From Viola odorata (lineage: Eukaryota > Streptophyta > Magnoliopsida > Malpighiales > Violaceae), in contig OY829542.1 in NCBI GenBank assembly GCA_963691705.1, positions 26,212,579 to 26,276,578 of the forward strand: a DNA stretch of 64,000 nt, given 5' to 3'. Both the position numbers and the translations under genes were made by a program. A model generated the notes under the pieces. It was not told where the DNA came from, made no database searches, and was given only the letters and a program-made list of their open reading frames with translations. Shown here piece by piece: positions 32,954 to 42,814 of this stretch (the first letter of the stretch is position 1; each line of letters begins with the position of its first letter).

Positions 32954-34490
32954 AGAAAAGTACCTACAAAAAGAAAACAAACGCACTTGATATATAAAAA
33001 GGGTTAGGCGCTCCCTCACGTGTTTGTCACTCTAATATGCTCACAATTTTCTCTCACACTCTTATCTCAATCACAAACCAATCACTTAAGCTAGTAAGAC
33101 TCTACGAATCAACTAGAGCTCATGGAAAGAAAGACAACCAAGGTAAGAAAGAAAGGCAAGGAAAGCCGCAATAGTGCCCAAGGAAAATGGATTTAATTTG
33201 GACACTAATTGGACTTAGAATAGAGTAATTACGTAGGGAAACAAGGAAGAAAATACCAATACACAAGCTACACAAGAAGAAGCTACAACAAAAAGAGAAA
33301 AGAAAATGGAAAGACCGAATGTTTAAATAATTAAAAGAATAGGCCAAGACTTAAGAAATGCACACCTTAGATGAACTACTACTCTTAACCATGGACACAT
33401 ACATAAGGAGACTCTTGCTTTTGACTCACTCTTCTTTCTTTTGTTTTTTTTTTTGAAGAAGGGATTTGATCTTTTCTTTTGCTCCCTTTCATTTTTTTCC
33501 TCTCTTTTTTTTTTTTAATGAGTGCAAGAGTGCTCAAGAATACTTGTGTAGGTGTGTGACAAGTATTTTTAAGTACTTAATAAAAAATTTCACTAAATGC
33601 CAAAAATGGATGAGGTGGCACAAGTGATGAGGTGGCAAAAATAAGTGAGATGGCAAGTGATGTGTCAAGTGAGTGTCAAGTGAGGTGCCAAGAATGTGGT
33701 CATAAAATATCTAAAAGAATATTCTATGCATATCCTATTTGATGTACTAGGCTAGTAATGAACATGATGTGGCTTAATATGCACCTAGTATATTAGAGGA
33801 CACCTAGACAAACCAATAAAATGGGACCACAACCTCCACATGCACACATGACACTTGTTCTTGCACATGGATGAACACAAGACACAACCAATCACACCAA
33901 TTCGGTTTTAGGAAAGAAGATGAAGAATTTTTAATTATTCAAACACCAAATTTTCGGATTTTTGGTTCCCATAAGATCAATCCTCAAAAAGCAAAACGGA
34001 TACAAGATGAACACAAGAATACCAAGTAGATTTTCTCTTTCTGACTTCAAAATATAGCAAACGTGGCCCAAAAATTATGAAAATTAACAGACAGACTCCC
34101 AAGGCATAGATATACAACTTTGAAGAAGGAAGGAAAAGACTATTCCAAACGGAAGACACACAAAATGGATGCACAATACAAAACTGTTTATCTCGAGCAA
34201 ATTCTGCACACTTTTCTTTAGAGGCCAAAAAGTATGGAAAATCCACAGAGTTAGCAGTCTACTCAAAAACAAAAATTTCTCTACTCAGGAAGAAGTTTCA
34301 TCACACACAATTTCAGAATTTACTGGGGGAGACAACTGACACAAAACACAAACGGAAACAGCCTCAAAAGATGACTCTTGAACAAAAAAATCTGCCCAAC
34401 AAAAACTAAAATAGAATGACAATGGGGAAGCGATTTTAATGGAGGAAATTGTTAGAAAACCAAGGAAAACCAACCTAGAGGATGACTAGT
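32954..34490 (-). other. 5' leader of element C
   Basis: About 1.5 kb without a coding frame. It contains T-rich runs (33440-33515) and short direct repeats of gtgatgaggtggc type (33600-33690). Some similarity by eye to the leaders of A and G near its left end. Confidence 0.55.
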
Positions 34491-34502
34491 GCTCCAATAC
34501 CA
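34491..34502 (-). promoter_or_regulatory. Primer-binding site of element C
   Basis: Minus strand TGGTATTGGAGC, two bases after the LTR end ...CCTTATCA. It matches 10 of 12 bases of the initiator-Met type site. It identifies the LTR at 34505 as the 5' LTR and confirms leftward orientation. Confidence 0.75.
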
Positions 34503-34504
34503 CA

Positions 34505-35067
34505 TGATAAGGCCCAAGCGCCTTAAGAGAAGATAAAGCCGCAAGTTGATAGCAACGGATCTAGTCCTCGCGCACGGATGGTTTCCAAAGCTTAGACGGA
34601 TGGATGAACGGATATTTTAGATGGAAGGGGAGTTTAGATGCAGCGGATATGATGGAAAGATACAGGTGTATGGATGATAAACTTAAATGGAACTTGATAA
34701 TCAAAAGGAACCCTCCTTACAACAAGGGAAAACAACCTCCTTACAATGATTTTCAAGGATCTCTCTTCTATAAATTAACCCACTCAAGCTAAAGCTTGAG
34801 CAACCAAATTACAAGAAAAGATGGATAAACAATGGTTTTTCAGCCCTAATGGCCCCGGTTACCAAGAACCTAAATTACCTAGCTAAAGGTTTGGTCTTAT
34901 GATGGATATCATAATCAAAATCAAAGACAACCTATAAATGAGGCTAAGTCCTTCAATTTATAGGGAAAATATTTACAAAGAGGAAAAGACCCTAAACACC
35001 CTTGGACAAAGGGTTTCCCTTTTTAGATGGCGCGGCCTTGGGTATGGGCTTAAGTTGGCTTAGGCGT
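34505..35067 (-). repeat. 5' LTR of element C, truncated
   Basis: It matches 1871-2440 closely from TGATAAGGCCC to ggcttaggcg, then stops where a different LTR (TGATAACAATAG) begins. About 470 bp of this LTR are missing. Confidence 0.8.
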
Positions 35068-35432
35068 TGATAACAATAGACGTAACGTCAGGGCATTTTC
35101 GTCCTTACACCTTACAATTAGGGACGAAAGGTTGTTGTCCCCACCGGGCGGACAACTCGAGGCTATCGCCTCTTGCGGTATGATGAGCGCTGGGATGGTC
35201 GACATCAGCGGGGGGTCTCACACGATTATCTAGCCATGTGCACGACGTTATCCCATCCCAGGCAAGGCATGATGTCTCTTGAGGAACGTGGGCGTTATCT
35301 TGCCTAGATAACGCCCACCCCTCAAGTATAACGCAACGATAGACCTAATTGATGAATAACCTAATTACGTCATGCCTTCATCTCACAAAAGAGATATTGC
35401 AAGTACTGTTAGGTATAACGCAATTTGAGCTT
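35068..35432 (+). repeat. Fragment of a Tat-type LTR (family of E)
   Basis: It starts TGATAACAATAGACGTAACG, the same first bases as the LTR start at 40192. Inside it shares phrases with the E LTR read on the minus strand (ggatggtcgacatcagcggg; ttatcccatcc). No CA end or target duplication is found; it stops at the border of the 1.96-kb direct repeat. It is probably a solo or broken LTR in plus orientation. Confidence 0.6.
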
Positions 35433-37395
35433 GTGTTTACTCTTGTGTTTAACTCTCTATTAATCTCATAAAATTCACTCAAAAATCCCTGCAATTATTC
35501 AAGCGTTAGTGAGACTCAAGAGTTCAAAAAAAAAGGCTTCCAATAAGACTCAAAATAAAACTAGCTTCAAAATAATTGTTAACACTTAGTATTTGTTTAA
35601 TTGCAAGAACAACCAATTAAAGAAATAACGAGTAGAGTAGAGGGCAGTTTCAAGGAATCAAAGAAAGCTCAAATTGACTAGAAAGGACTCAAACAAATTC
35701 AGTTTTCAGTTTTCAGTTCTGATTTTAATATCCAAGTGCACTTCAATTCGCTTCCTTGCTAAATCTGACTTTTGTAGCGCAAACACTTCTATATGTTTCT
35801 GTATTTGCAGAATCGAATTCCTCTTCTTTCTTTTGGAATTTCTCTTCTTTTTTTTTTTTTTTTTTACTACGAACACAGTTTAGTGTTTTGATCACAACTT
35901 TTTAGTCCGGACTCTAAATCACTTGATTTATTTTGATTTGGACTCCTAACAAACACCACTTTCCAACAGATCCTTTTCACTCAAATCGAACTTCAATAGA
36001 TATATATTGAAATAAAATTTCAGCTTGATAGAAATTGAACAGATTTTCTTTTGTGTTTCGTGACCTTTTTGTTGGTAGAAAATGCAAGTATTTTAGCTAA
36101 ATTCAACGCAACAAATATGGTTTGACAACGCAATCAATTGTTATTCAAGTAACAAACTAAGCACACAAGGAAATCGGTTTTAGAATGGAGTAGAAGAAGA
36201 AACCGATTTCAGCAATGAAAACTTGAAAACAATTAAAGATACTTGCCAATCTTTGAACGCCTTAATCTCCGCTACCAACTAATACGATCCTAGTTGCGTA
36301 GGATGCGTAGCACGTAATTCTGATCATTGTTCAAAGAAGGATTTCGATGCGAAACAAGATAACTCACTTAGACAACGTAAGCCTACTGATCGCTAAGCAC
36401 CAACCAACCTAGTCCAAACAAGGGAGGATCCTTGTCGAATCACTAAGCATATATCCCTTGTGGATATCAACCTAGGGCAGACAAACAAGTAGGATGCAAT
36501 TTCGGTTTTACTTATTGACGACTCGAGTATTGCAGACATGAGAAGGAACAAGGTTCAATCACATGAACAATTGGGCAAAGATTTGAAAGAACAAAGTCTT
36601 AATTTATCAAAATAACAGCCAACCTTATAATGAGGTTAAGCGGCCGCTTATATAGTGTTTTACAACTAACCCTAATAGAAATAGAAGTAGGAGTTCTAAT
36701 TAAGGAAAAAGACATAATTAACTAATTAATTAAAAATGGAAACAGAAGTCGTTGCCCAAATCAGACAAGGGAAACACCATAGGACAAGGAGTCCTAGTGC
36801 GCGAAGGACAAGAAGTCCTCGCACCGCAAGGACTCGCGCGTCGCACACTCAGACTAGGGTTTGCGCGCGCGCCTTCGCACCCTGAATTAGGGTTTGGGCT
36901 ATCTTCCAAACGGCTCGGGCCTTTCTGATGAAACTTGGGCTCCCACTCCTTGACATGTTGCAGTACATGTCTGACTTGGTAGATGGGAATGGTCGGCCCA
37001 TCTACGCATTGATCTGTTGCCCAGCAGAGATAATGTCATACGCCGCGATGGTGAGTAGATTGACCATGCATGGGGCCTTCTCTCGAAGTGCAGCCTCCTC
37101 ACTTGTCATCTCGCATTCCAGCTTCTTGTGAATGAGAGATGACAACTTATCTTGAAGTTTTCTAGCTCTTGCTCGCGTCATCGGACCAGTAGGTGGTAAA
37201 GGCATGACGATGCGTGGATTCGCATCATACGGCACACGAATAGTGGTCTTGGGTGTCAACCTTATAAGAATAAGAACCATACCATGTCTCATGCCCATCG
37301 GAATAAGCACCCTCATGACAAGAACTGAGACCATCACTAGCAACCGAGGGGTAGGCGACACCTTCACAATAAGAACTAGCCCCATACGGCGTCTC
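35433..37395 (-). repeat. 1.96-kb direct repeat of the A/C junction
   Basis: This segment repeats 30864-32824: the leader of A, its primer site (36266-36277), its 5' LTR (36280-37227) and then the flanking gag-like sequence of C (37228-37395). Because the copy includes the same insertion junction, it is a duplication of DNA and not a second insertion of A. It ends abruptly at 37395. The offset between the copies is 4,569 bp, so a tandem duplication that was later truncated would explain it. Confidence 0.85.
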
Positions 37396-37739
37396 TTTCA
37401 TTTTTTGGAGAATGTTTTATAGCTTTAGGGTTTATATTAGTTGTCATTACCTTGTAATATATTCTGTATATTAATGCTATATTTCTAGAGTCTTTAATCA
37501 TGTTATCTGGAGTTTTAATATTTAAAGTTAAAGTTTTTAAAATGTTTGGATCGAATAGAGATATTGAAAAGTTTGGATAACAATTAAAATAGACTGGTCC
37601 TTTAACCAAATTTGTTTGGAAAACGGCTAATAGGGAATCATTGAATTTTTGAAATCTCGCATCCCTTAGGCACATTAATATCGGGGAATCTAAACCTTGT
37701 CGATGTAAAGGTTTTACGGCTATTTGTATCCAAACATGC
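37396..37739 (-). pseudogene. Fragment resembling a caulimovirid movement protein (endogenous pararetrovirus)
   Basis: An open minus-strand frame spans the whole fragment without a stop, bounded on both sides by unrelated element DNA. Phrases such as VWIQIAVKP, DSLLAVF, GPVYFNCYP and LTLNIKT resemble the core of movement proteins encoded by plant pararetroviruses (Caulimoviridae). Only about 115 residues are present. The start, the end and every other viral gene are missing, so it is an inert genomic fossil. The identification is by recognition of short phrases only; a fragment of another retroelement is the alternative. Confidence 0.55.
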
Positions 37740-38305
37740 TATGTGCACTCAGAAAGTGCAGCTTGACTGGGCGTTAGGTCAAGTGAAGTTGTTAACGCGT
37801 CTTCAAGACGAATCACAAAAAGGGCTAAGTAGAGAGAGATCCAAAGGAAAAGCAAAAATTGAGGTTTTGGAGGCTGAATTAACGACAAAAAAGAAGAAGA
37901 ACTTTCTCCTTCACAAAGAAATGTTGGCTCGAGACGAGGAGCTTGCTAGGCTTCCGCTAAGGATGGAGTGGTGGAAGAAGAAGCTCATGGAGGCCTTCAA
38001 TTCTGGATTTGCAGTCTACTACGAAGGTGGTTCCTTTGATCCAGCTAAGATTGCTGACTACACCTCTGCCGTGATGAATAAGATTGACGGGAACAAAGGA
38101 AGCTCGTTTTCTCTAGGGGAAAAGGATATAGGTGACGATGATGACGGTAGCGCGCAGCGATCCCCCCTATCGGATGACTCGAATGCCACCAAGGACTCAT
38201 AAATCTCCGCTTCAAGTTTGACTTCATTTTCATTTATTCTTCAGGAAATTGTACCGTAAGGCCATTAAACACTGTTCATCTTGTAATAACGCAGACGCTA
38301 CGCAG
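37740..38305 (+). mobile_element. Tat fragment with antisense-type coiled-coil ORF
   Basis: It matches E at about 44548-45116 in the same orientation, from tatgtgcactcag to tgtaataacgcagacgct. The ORF 37741-38202 (153 codons) begins MCTQKVQLDWALGQVK, has a Lys/Glu-rich coiled coil over its first ~85 residues and an acidic end (IGDDDDGS). It is the intact counterpart of the broken C-terminal part of E unit iii. At about 38300-38306 the sequence switches to the opposite orientation. Confidence 0.7.
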
Positions 38306-38722
38306 AAAGAAGAGAAGAGAGAAAATTTAAAACGAGGGCAAAAAGAGCAAGAAAGAGAAAATGGTCCCTTCTTAAAGGACTAAGTGCCACCACATTAACT
38401 GAACCACCAGTCATACGAGGACGCGTGTGAAAGGAAGTTGGTCACGTGGAATCGTATTAAAGAAGGATTTAAAATCAAGCAGTTACTCGGGGCGGTTAAT
38501 TTTGACCAAGTCAAAACAATCGCAGAACGGTTACTTCGGAATGCCTAACGCGTTTGCGTTAACCATCAGCAAAAAGAGCTAACGAGACAAAAGAAAGAAA
38601 ACAGAGAACATTATTTTATTCATCAAAGGCCATACGGCATCTACAAAGAAACATAACGCGCGAACTCAATCCTCGTCAAGCTAGTAAGAGGGCCAGTAGA
38701 AGTCATCCCCATCCGAAGACGG

Positions 38723-39088
38723 TCACTCTTCGTTAACAAAAGGGAAGGGCTCGTCAACCCTCTTTCCTCGAACTAACCCTGACGAGCTCGACTCTCCCTT
38801 AGCGGTAGAAGCCGTTTCCTCAGAGCCAACGGTGCTGGCGGAATCTTTTTCTAAAAAGTGACTAATATGGGGAAACAGTTCATCACCTTTTCGTACAGGG
38901 GGCACATAGAAATCAGAAAATGCGTTAACCGTTTTAGAATCCTTCTTCTTCGACCCTTTATGACCCTTGCGTTGAAGGAGTCGTCTCTTCAAACGATGAG
39001 GAGAGGGAGGATCGTCAGAATCCGGAGAAGTTGGAGGAGCCGGGGGAGGGCCGCGTTCGGCAATCTCCATGGAATATGAGTCGACCAT
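38723..39088 (-). CDS. F antisense ORF 2 (homologue of E unit ii)
   Basis: 121 codons, starting MVDSYSMEIAERGPPPAPP. Pro- and Ser-rich, with a Lys/Arg-rich patch (HRLKRRLLQRKGHKGSKKK) that could act as a nuclear localisation signal, and an acidic end (RVDEPFPFVNEE). The counterpart in E (41903-42310) shares the PPTS-DSD and VDEPFP motifs. No known domain. Its persistence in two elements suggests a real protein. Confidence 0.5.
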   Translation of the reverse strand: MVDSYSMEIAERGPPPAPPTSPDSDDPPSPHRLKRRLLQRKGHKGSKKKDSKTVNAFSDFYVPPVRKGDELFPHISHFLEKDSASTVGSEETASTAKGESSSSGLVRGKRVDEPFPFVNEE

Positions 39089-39598
39089 GAGATTATAAGC
39101 AATCTAGGTAGAGAAATGAGAAGAAGAAGAAGACGAGCAGAAAAAAGAAAGGGAAATCCAATAGTCGTGGCAAAAGATACTCCGGCCTTTTCGTATGCCC
39201 TTTGAAGACAATTAATGCACCTGGAGAAGAATAATCATAATTACAGAATCCGATCCACGCCTGCTAGAAAATCGCACCAATCAAAGGGCGCCGAAAAACC
39301 GCCCAATCACCCATCTCTGGGAATACGGCAGAAACTCAAGTATGAGAAACGGTTGAGCAAAACATTTATTATCAACTCTTAGAAAATGACCGCAAGCACC
39401 ACAACACTATGTCCCGCATTTTTGATTGGGATAACAACCACATCCAACTAGCACGACAGGTCACACGATATCAAAAGTGGAAGACAGCGAAGGTGAATAA
39501 CCAAAAGGATATTTTATTTATTTATTTATGGCCTATACGACCTAAGCGCCTGAGCGCATATATAGAAAGCATGAAAACAAAGAGGCGGCGGCTGGCGG

Positions 39599-39982
39599 TC
39601 AAGCATGGGACCCAACGTCGTCCTTCCCTGGCACCACCGGGATCTCCCTCAGGGCATCTGCAATAGAGGTCAGATCAGAGGAGCAGACCCTCATCCCCTT
39701 CAAGCAACACCCCAGCAAGTCTTTCTTGTGCCGCAACATGGTGATCACCACCTCGATGTGAGAGATGGTGGCGGCCAGCTTTGTCACACTCTCTAAGGGG
39801 TTGAAGTCCTCCAGGGAAGTTGCGAGCTGCCTGGACAGGAGAGGGGTCGTCATCCCCTGAAGCTCCATGATATCCTCAGAGCTCTTCCTCATCATGGTTT
39901 CCAGGAAACCAATATTAGCCTCAATAAGATTCTTCAGAGTGTGTGCCTTAGAGATAAAAAAGTTCCTAGTAAGTTCATCCAT
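39599..39982 (-). CDS. F antisense ORF 1 (homologue of E unit i)
   Basis: 127 codons, starting MDELTRNFFISKAHTLKNL. About two-thirds identical by eye to the E copy at 41033. Predicted helical, with heptad-like Leu, Ile and Met spacing (IEVVITMLRHKKDLLGCCLK). A TATA-like sequence (tataaatt on minus, 40043-40050) lies ~65 bases upstream of the ATG, as in E. It is unrelated to any family I recognise. Confidence 0.55.
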   Translation of the reverse strand: MDELTRNFFISKAHTLKNLIEANIGFLETMMRKSSEDIMELQGMTTPLLSRQLATSLEDFNPLESVTKLAATISHIEVVITMLRHKKDLLGCCLKGMRVCSSDLTSIADALREIPVVPGKDDVGSHA

Positions 39983-40191
39983 GGTGAAAGTGTCAAGAAA
40001 AATGCAAGAAAATTACAAAAAAAATCAGCACGGTAAAAGGACAATTTATAGGCCTAGAGGAACGACGGTTGAAAAGGCCTACCTCTCGGCAAGGGAACCA
40101 CCCTGTCACCTTAAAAACCGTTAGGTAGACAAGGCTGAAAATGAAGCGATAGCCCTTGGTAAACACTCGGGCTCATTTTCGGTTGGCCTTA

Positions 40192-40257
40192 TGATAACAA
40201 TAGACGTAACGTCAGGGGCATTTTCATCCTTACACCTCACGATTAATTTTCATGTCC
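40192..40257 (+). repeat. Start of the 3' LTR of element F, cut by element E
   Basis: TGATAACAATAGACGTAACG begins directly after the block shared with E next to its own LTR. It resembles 35068 for about 55 bp and then diverges. Element E and its target site follow. Confidence 0.55.
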
Positions 40258-40262
40258 ACGGA
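40258..40262. repeat. Left target-site duplication of element E (ACGGA)
   Basis: ACGGA precedes TGATAAGAATTTG, and the identical ACGGA follows GTATTGTTATCA at 55460-55464. This perfect 5-bp duplication defines E. Confidence 0.92.
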
Positions 40263-40831
40263 TGATAAGAATTTGTCTGCTGCCGAAGGGTAGAAGGTGA
40301 AAGGGCTCCTCGGATTCAGTGTCCGCGGCGGTCCGATGTACCTGCAAGACGCCGAAGGGGGTCTCCGGCGTAAACACTCTGATGCTTAAGTTAGTATAAG
40401 TGGTGAGAATGGCAGAGCTTGGGCCAGCAAATTCTGCTTACCTTCCTCCTTCGTGGTAGAGGTATTTATAGGTGAAAAGGAGCATTTCTGCATAGTTTGG
40501 ATTACTAGGGGCTATCGCTCCCGTCAGGGGTTATAGTTCTCCCATAGTGCGATATGCCATCATGGCGTTAGGTGTGGGGGTAGCCGTTACCTAGGCAAGG
40601 TAACAGCTACGTTCTTCTCCAGATATTCATTTTACACTAGGATGGGATAGCGCCTTTGGTCATCACAAAGGGTCGTGCGGGACCCCTCCGTTGACGTCGA
40701 CCATCCTGGTGTCAAACTCCTAGGGAGAGACGGTAGCTTCGATGGTGCCGTGATGGTAGGAACGGCAACCATTTTCTCCCCACGCGGGGTTTGAGACGAA
40801 GATACCCTTGTCGTCAAGCGTATTGTTATCA
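40263..40831 (-). repeat. 3' LTR of element E
   Basis: 569 bp, TGATAAGAATTTG to GTATTGTTATCA. Leftward TATA-like box (ctataaatacc on minus) near 40455-40468. It pairs with 54909-55459. Confidence 0.92.
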
Positions 40832-41032
40832 TAAGCCCAACTGAAAATGAGCCCGAGTGTTTACCAAGGCCTAACGCTCCTTCTTCAGCTTATCAGTCTT
40901 TTATATGCCGGAGTGGCTCTTTGTTAGGAAATGGGCCTGCCCTGACCGCCGTTCTTCTGGGTCTATAAATTGAAGCTTTCCTCCGTGTAAGTTTCTCACA
41001 TCTTTTTCACTTTTTCCTCTTATATTTTCACC

Positions 41033-41488
41033 ATGGATGAGCTGACCAGAAATTTCCTGATCTCTAAAGCTTTGACCCTGAAGAACCTCACTGAGGGTGA
41101 CATCGGATTCCTAGAGAGGATGATCACCAAGACCTCGGAGGATGTCCTGGAATTGCAAGGAATGTCAACCTCCATTCTATCTAGGCAGCTGGGAATGTCT
41201 CTGGGGGATTTCAGTCCTTTGGAGAGTTTGGCGAAGTTGGCCGCCACCACTTCCCGCATCGAGGTGGCCCGCATCGAGGTGGTTGCTTCTATGCTGCAGC
41301 AGAGGAAGGACTTACTGGCCTACTGCTTGAAGGGTATGAGGGCCTATTCTACCGAACTGACCTCCGTTGCTGACGCCTTGAGGGAGGTTCCCGTCGTGCC
41401 AGGGAGGATGATGCTGGGTCCAACGCTTGACTGTTGTCTTCGCTTCCTCTTGTTTCTTTTTCTTATTCTTTCTTGTACATGCGTCTAG
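41033..41488 (+). CDS. E antisense unit i: small helical protein
   Basis: The ATG at 41033 opens 151 codons (MDELTRNFLISKALTLKNL). The first ~125 residues match the F copy at 39599-39982; the extra hydrophobic C-terminal end arises from a shifted frame after PGRMM, so the real protein is probably nearer 127 residues. A TATA box (tctataaat, 40962-40970) lies 63 bases upstream and AATAAATAAATGG at about 41510 is a poly(A)-like signal. It therefore looks like a self-contained gene opposite in direction to gag-pol. Helical; no known domain. Confidence 0.6.
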   Translation: MDELTRNFLISKALTLKNLTEGDIGFLERMITKTSEDVLELQGMSTSILSRQLGMSLGDFSPLESLAKLAATTSRIEVARIEVVASMLQQRKDLLAYCLKGMRAYSTELTSVADALREVPVVPGRMMLGPTLDCCLRFLLFLFLILSCTCV

Positions 41489-41902
41489 ACGCTAAGGCCG
41501 TTCAGGCCATAAATAAATAAATGGTTTTTTCTATCACTATCAAGTCTTCTTTTTCCTTGTTTGATTTCTTGTTGTGTTAGTTGGAGGTATTCGTTGTAAG
41601 CCCAACGGTTATGTCCCAGGAATCGGTAATGAATGTTCTGCTTCAACTGTTTTCTTGGCCGCCTTCTCAGGGGTAGGTGGTTGGGTGGTTTTTTGGTGTC
41701 CTCTGATTGGCGCAATTAACGAGCGGGTATGCCTGTGCCGGATTGGATTCTGCAATTAGGGTTACTTTTCCCAGGCGCCTTAATTATTTTTCAGGGGCAC
41801 GCGAAAGGATCGGAGGGCCTCCTTGGCTATTTAAGGGAGTTACTTTCCCTTTTTCTGTTCATCTTCATCTTCTTCTTTCTCTTTTACTCATTTGTGAATC
41901 GA

Positions 41903-42310
41903 ATGGCAGATTTTTACTTTTTGGGTACCGCGGATCGTGACTCCCTGCCAACCCCTCCGACTTCACAGGACTCAGATCATCCTCCTCCGTCGCCACCATG
42001 GAGGCCGCCAGCCCGTCGAAAGGACTGCAAGAGGCGGAGGGATAAAACCTCCAAGGTTTCTATCGCGCCTTTTGATTCTTCTGGCTCTGCTACTCAGAAG
42101 GGTAGCAAACGCTTTCCTTTGTCTGATTGTTCACTGGAGAAAACTTCCTCTATCGATGCTGGTGCTGGAAAGGTAGTGTCATTTACCAAGGAAAGGTCAG
42201 GCCCGTCAGGGCTCGGCTCGGAGAGAGGAGTGGATGAGCCCTTTCCACCCGCTAATGAGAAGATGCCGTTCCTGGATGACGACGGGGTTTATCACTATGG
42301 CATCTACTAG
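41903..42310 (+). CDS. E antisense unit ii: Pro/Ser-rich basic protein
   Basis: 135 codons beginning MADFYFLGTADRDSLP. Ser/Pro-rich N-terminal part, basic cluster ARRKDCKRRRDKTSK (possible nuclear localisation signal), Ser/Gly linker and the acidic C-terminal end VDEPFPPANEKM...DDDGVYHYG. A TATA-like ctatttaag is at 41827-41835, ~70 bases upstream, and GAATAAAG at about 42370 follows. I prefer this start over the upstream in-frame ATG at 41729 because the intervening sequence is a hydrophobic run typical of a leader and the F homologue starts at the equivalent Met. Confidence 0.6.
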   Translation: MADFYFLGTADRDSLPTPPTSQDSDHPPPSPPWRPPARRKDCKRRRDKTSKVSIAPFDSSGSATQKGSKRFPLSDCSLEKTSSIDAGAGKVVSFTKERSGPSGLGSERGVDEPFPPANEKMPFLDDDGVYHYGIY

Positions 42311-42814
42311 CCCGATGAGGATTAGTGCCCTTATGTTAGGCATACTGTATATGCCTTTTGGCATCTTATGAATAAAGTGATGCTTTCTATCTTTTTCTCT
42401 TTGTCATTATCTTCTCGTCAGCGTGTTGGTCTTGTGGATAGCTAACGTGAAGGGTTAGCCTTGCTGAGGTAACCGTTTCGCGATTATTTGACTGTGTCGA
42501 CTTTGTCGCCATGCGACGAATAACTTCTCTTTTTAGATTCTTTTAATATGTTTCCACGTGGCCGCCTTCTTTTTACACGCGTCTCAACATGGTTGGTAGT
42601 TCAATTAATGCGTTGGCATTTGACCCTTTAAGAAGGGACCATTTTCTCTTTCCAACACTTTTTGCCCCTGCTTCAAATTTTCTCTTTCGTCTTCCTTCGT
42701 CTTTTTCTCAAAAGAACTTCCTGGTCGCCCGCCGTTGTCTGCTGAGTCACCCATAAATCTTCCCTTTTAAGGTACCACTTCAATCCTTTCAGATTTCCTA
42801 TTTGCTGATTTATT

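Larger units (their letters stand above)
1871..35067 (-). mobile_element. Element C: non-autonomous gypsy-type LTR retrotransposon carrying nested A and O
   Basis: The LTR starting TGATAAGGCCCAAGCG is present at 1871 and again at 34505. The right copy is preceded by a primer site and is therefore the 5' LTR. Once the insertion 4109-32656 is removed, about 3.4 kb of internal DNA remains: a Tyr-rich gag-like ORF, a second ORF, and a pol-like tail that runs into the 3' LTR. No protease, RT, RNase H or integrase is visible, so C depended on another element. Its right LTR is cut short at 35067 where another LTR fragment abuts, so its right target duplication is not available. Confidence 0.7.
38306..40262 (+). 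mobile_element. 3' part of a plus-strand Tat element (F)
   Basis: Read on minus, this region is collinear with E 40832-42700: the same two small ORFs, the same promoter-like stretches and the same block before the LTR (gtaaacactcgggctcattttc). The LTR begins TGATAACAATAGACG at 40192 and is recognisable for only about 60 bp. E is inserted at 40262. F lacks gag-pol; its left part is replaced by the inverted fragment at 37740-38305. Confidence 0.7.

Noticed and set aside
35068..35432. LTR fragment as the 5' LTR of element F
   Set aside because: It has the same orientation and similar first ~55 bp, but no primer site or gag follows and its sequence diverges from F's LTR. It is left as an independent fragment.
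31709..37227. Tandem A elements sharing an LTR
   Set aside because: The LTR at 36280 carries the same C-side flank as the one at 31709, which shows duplication of the locus and not a tandem element. The pol tail beside each LTR is explained by its lying inside the LTR.
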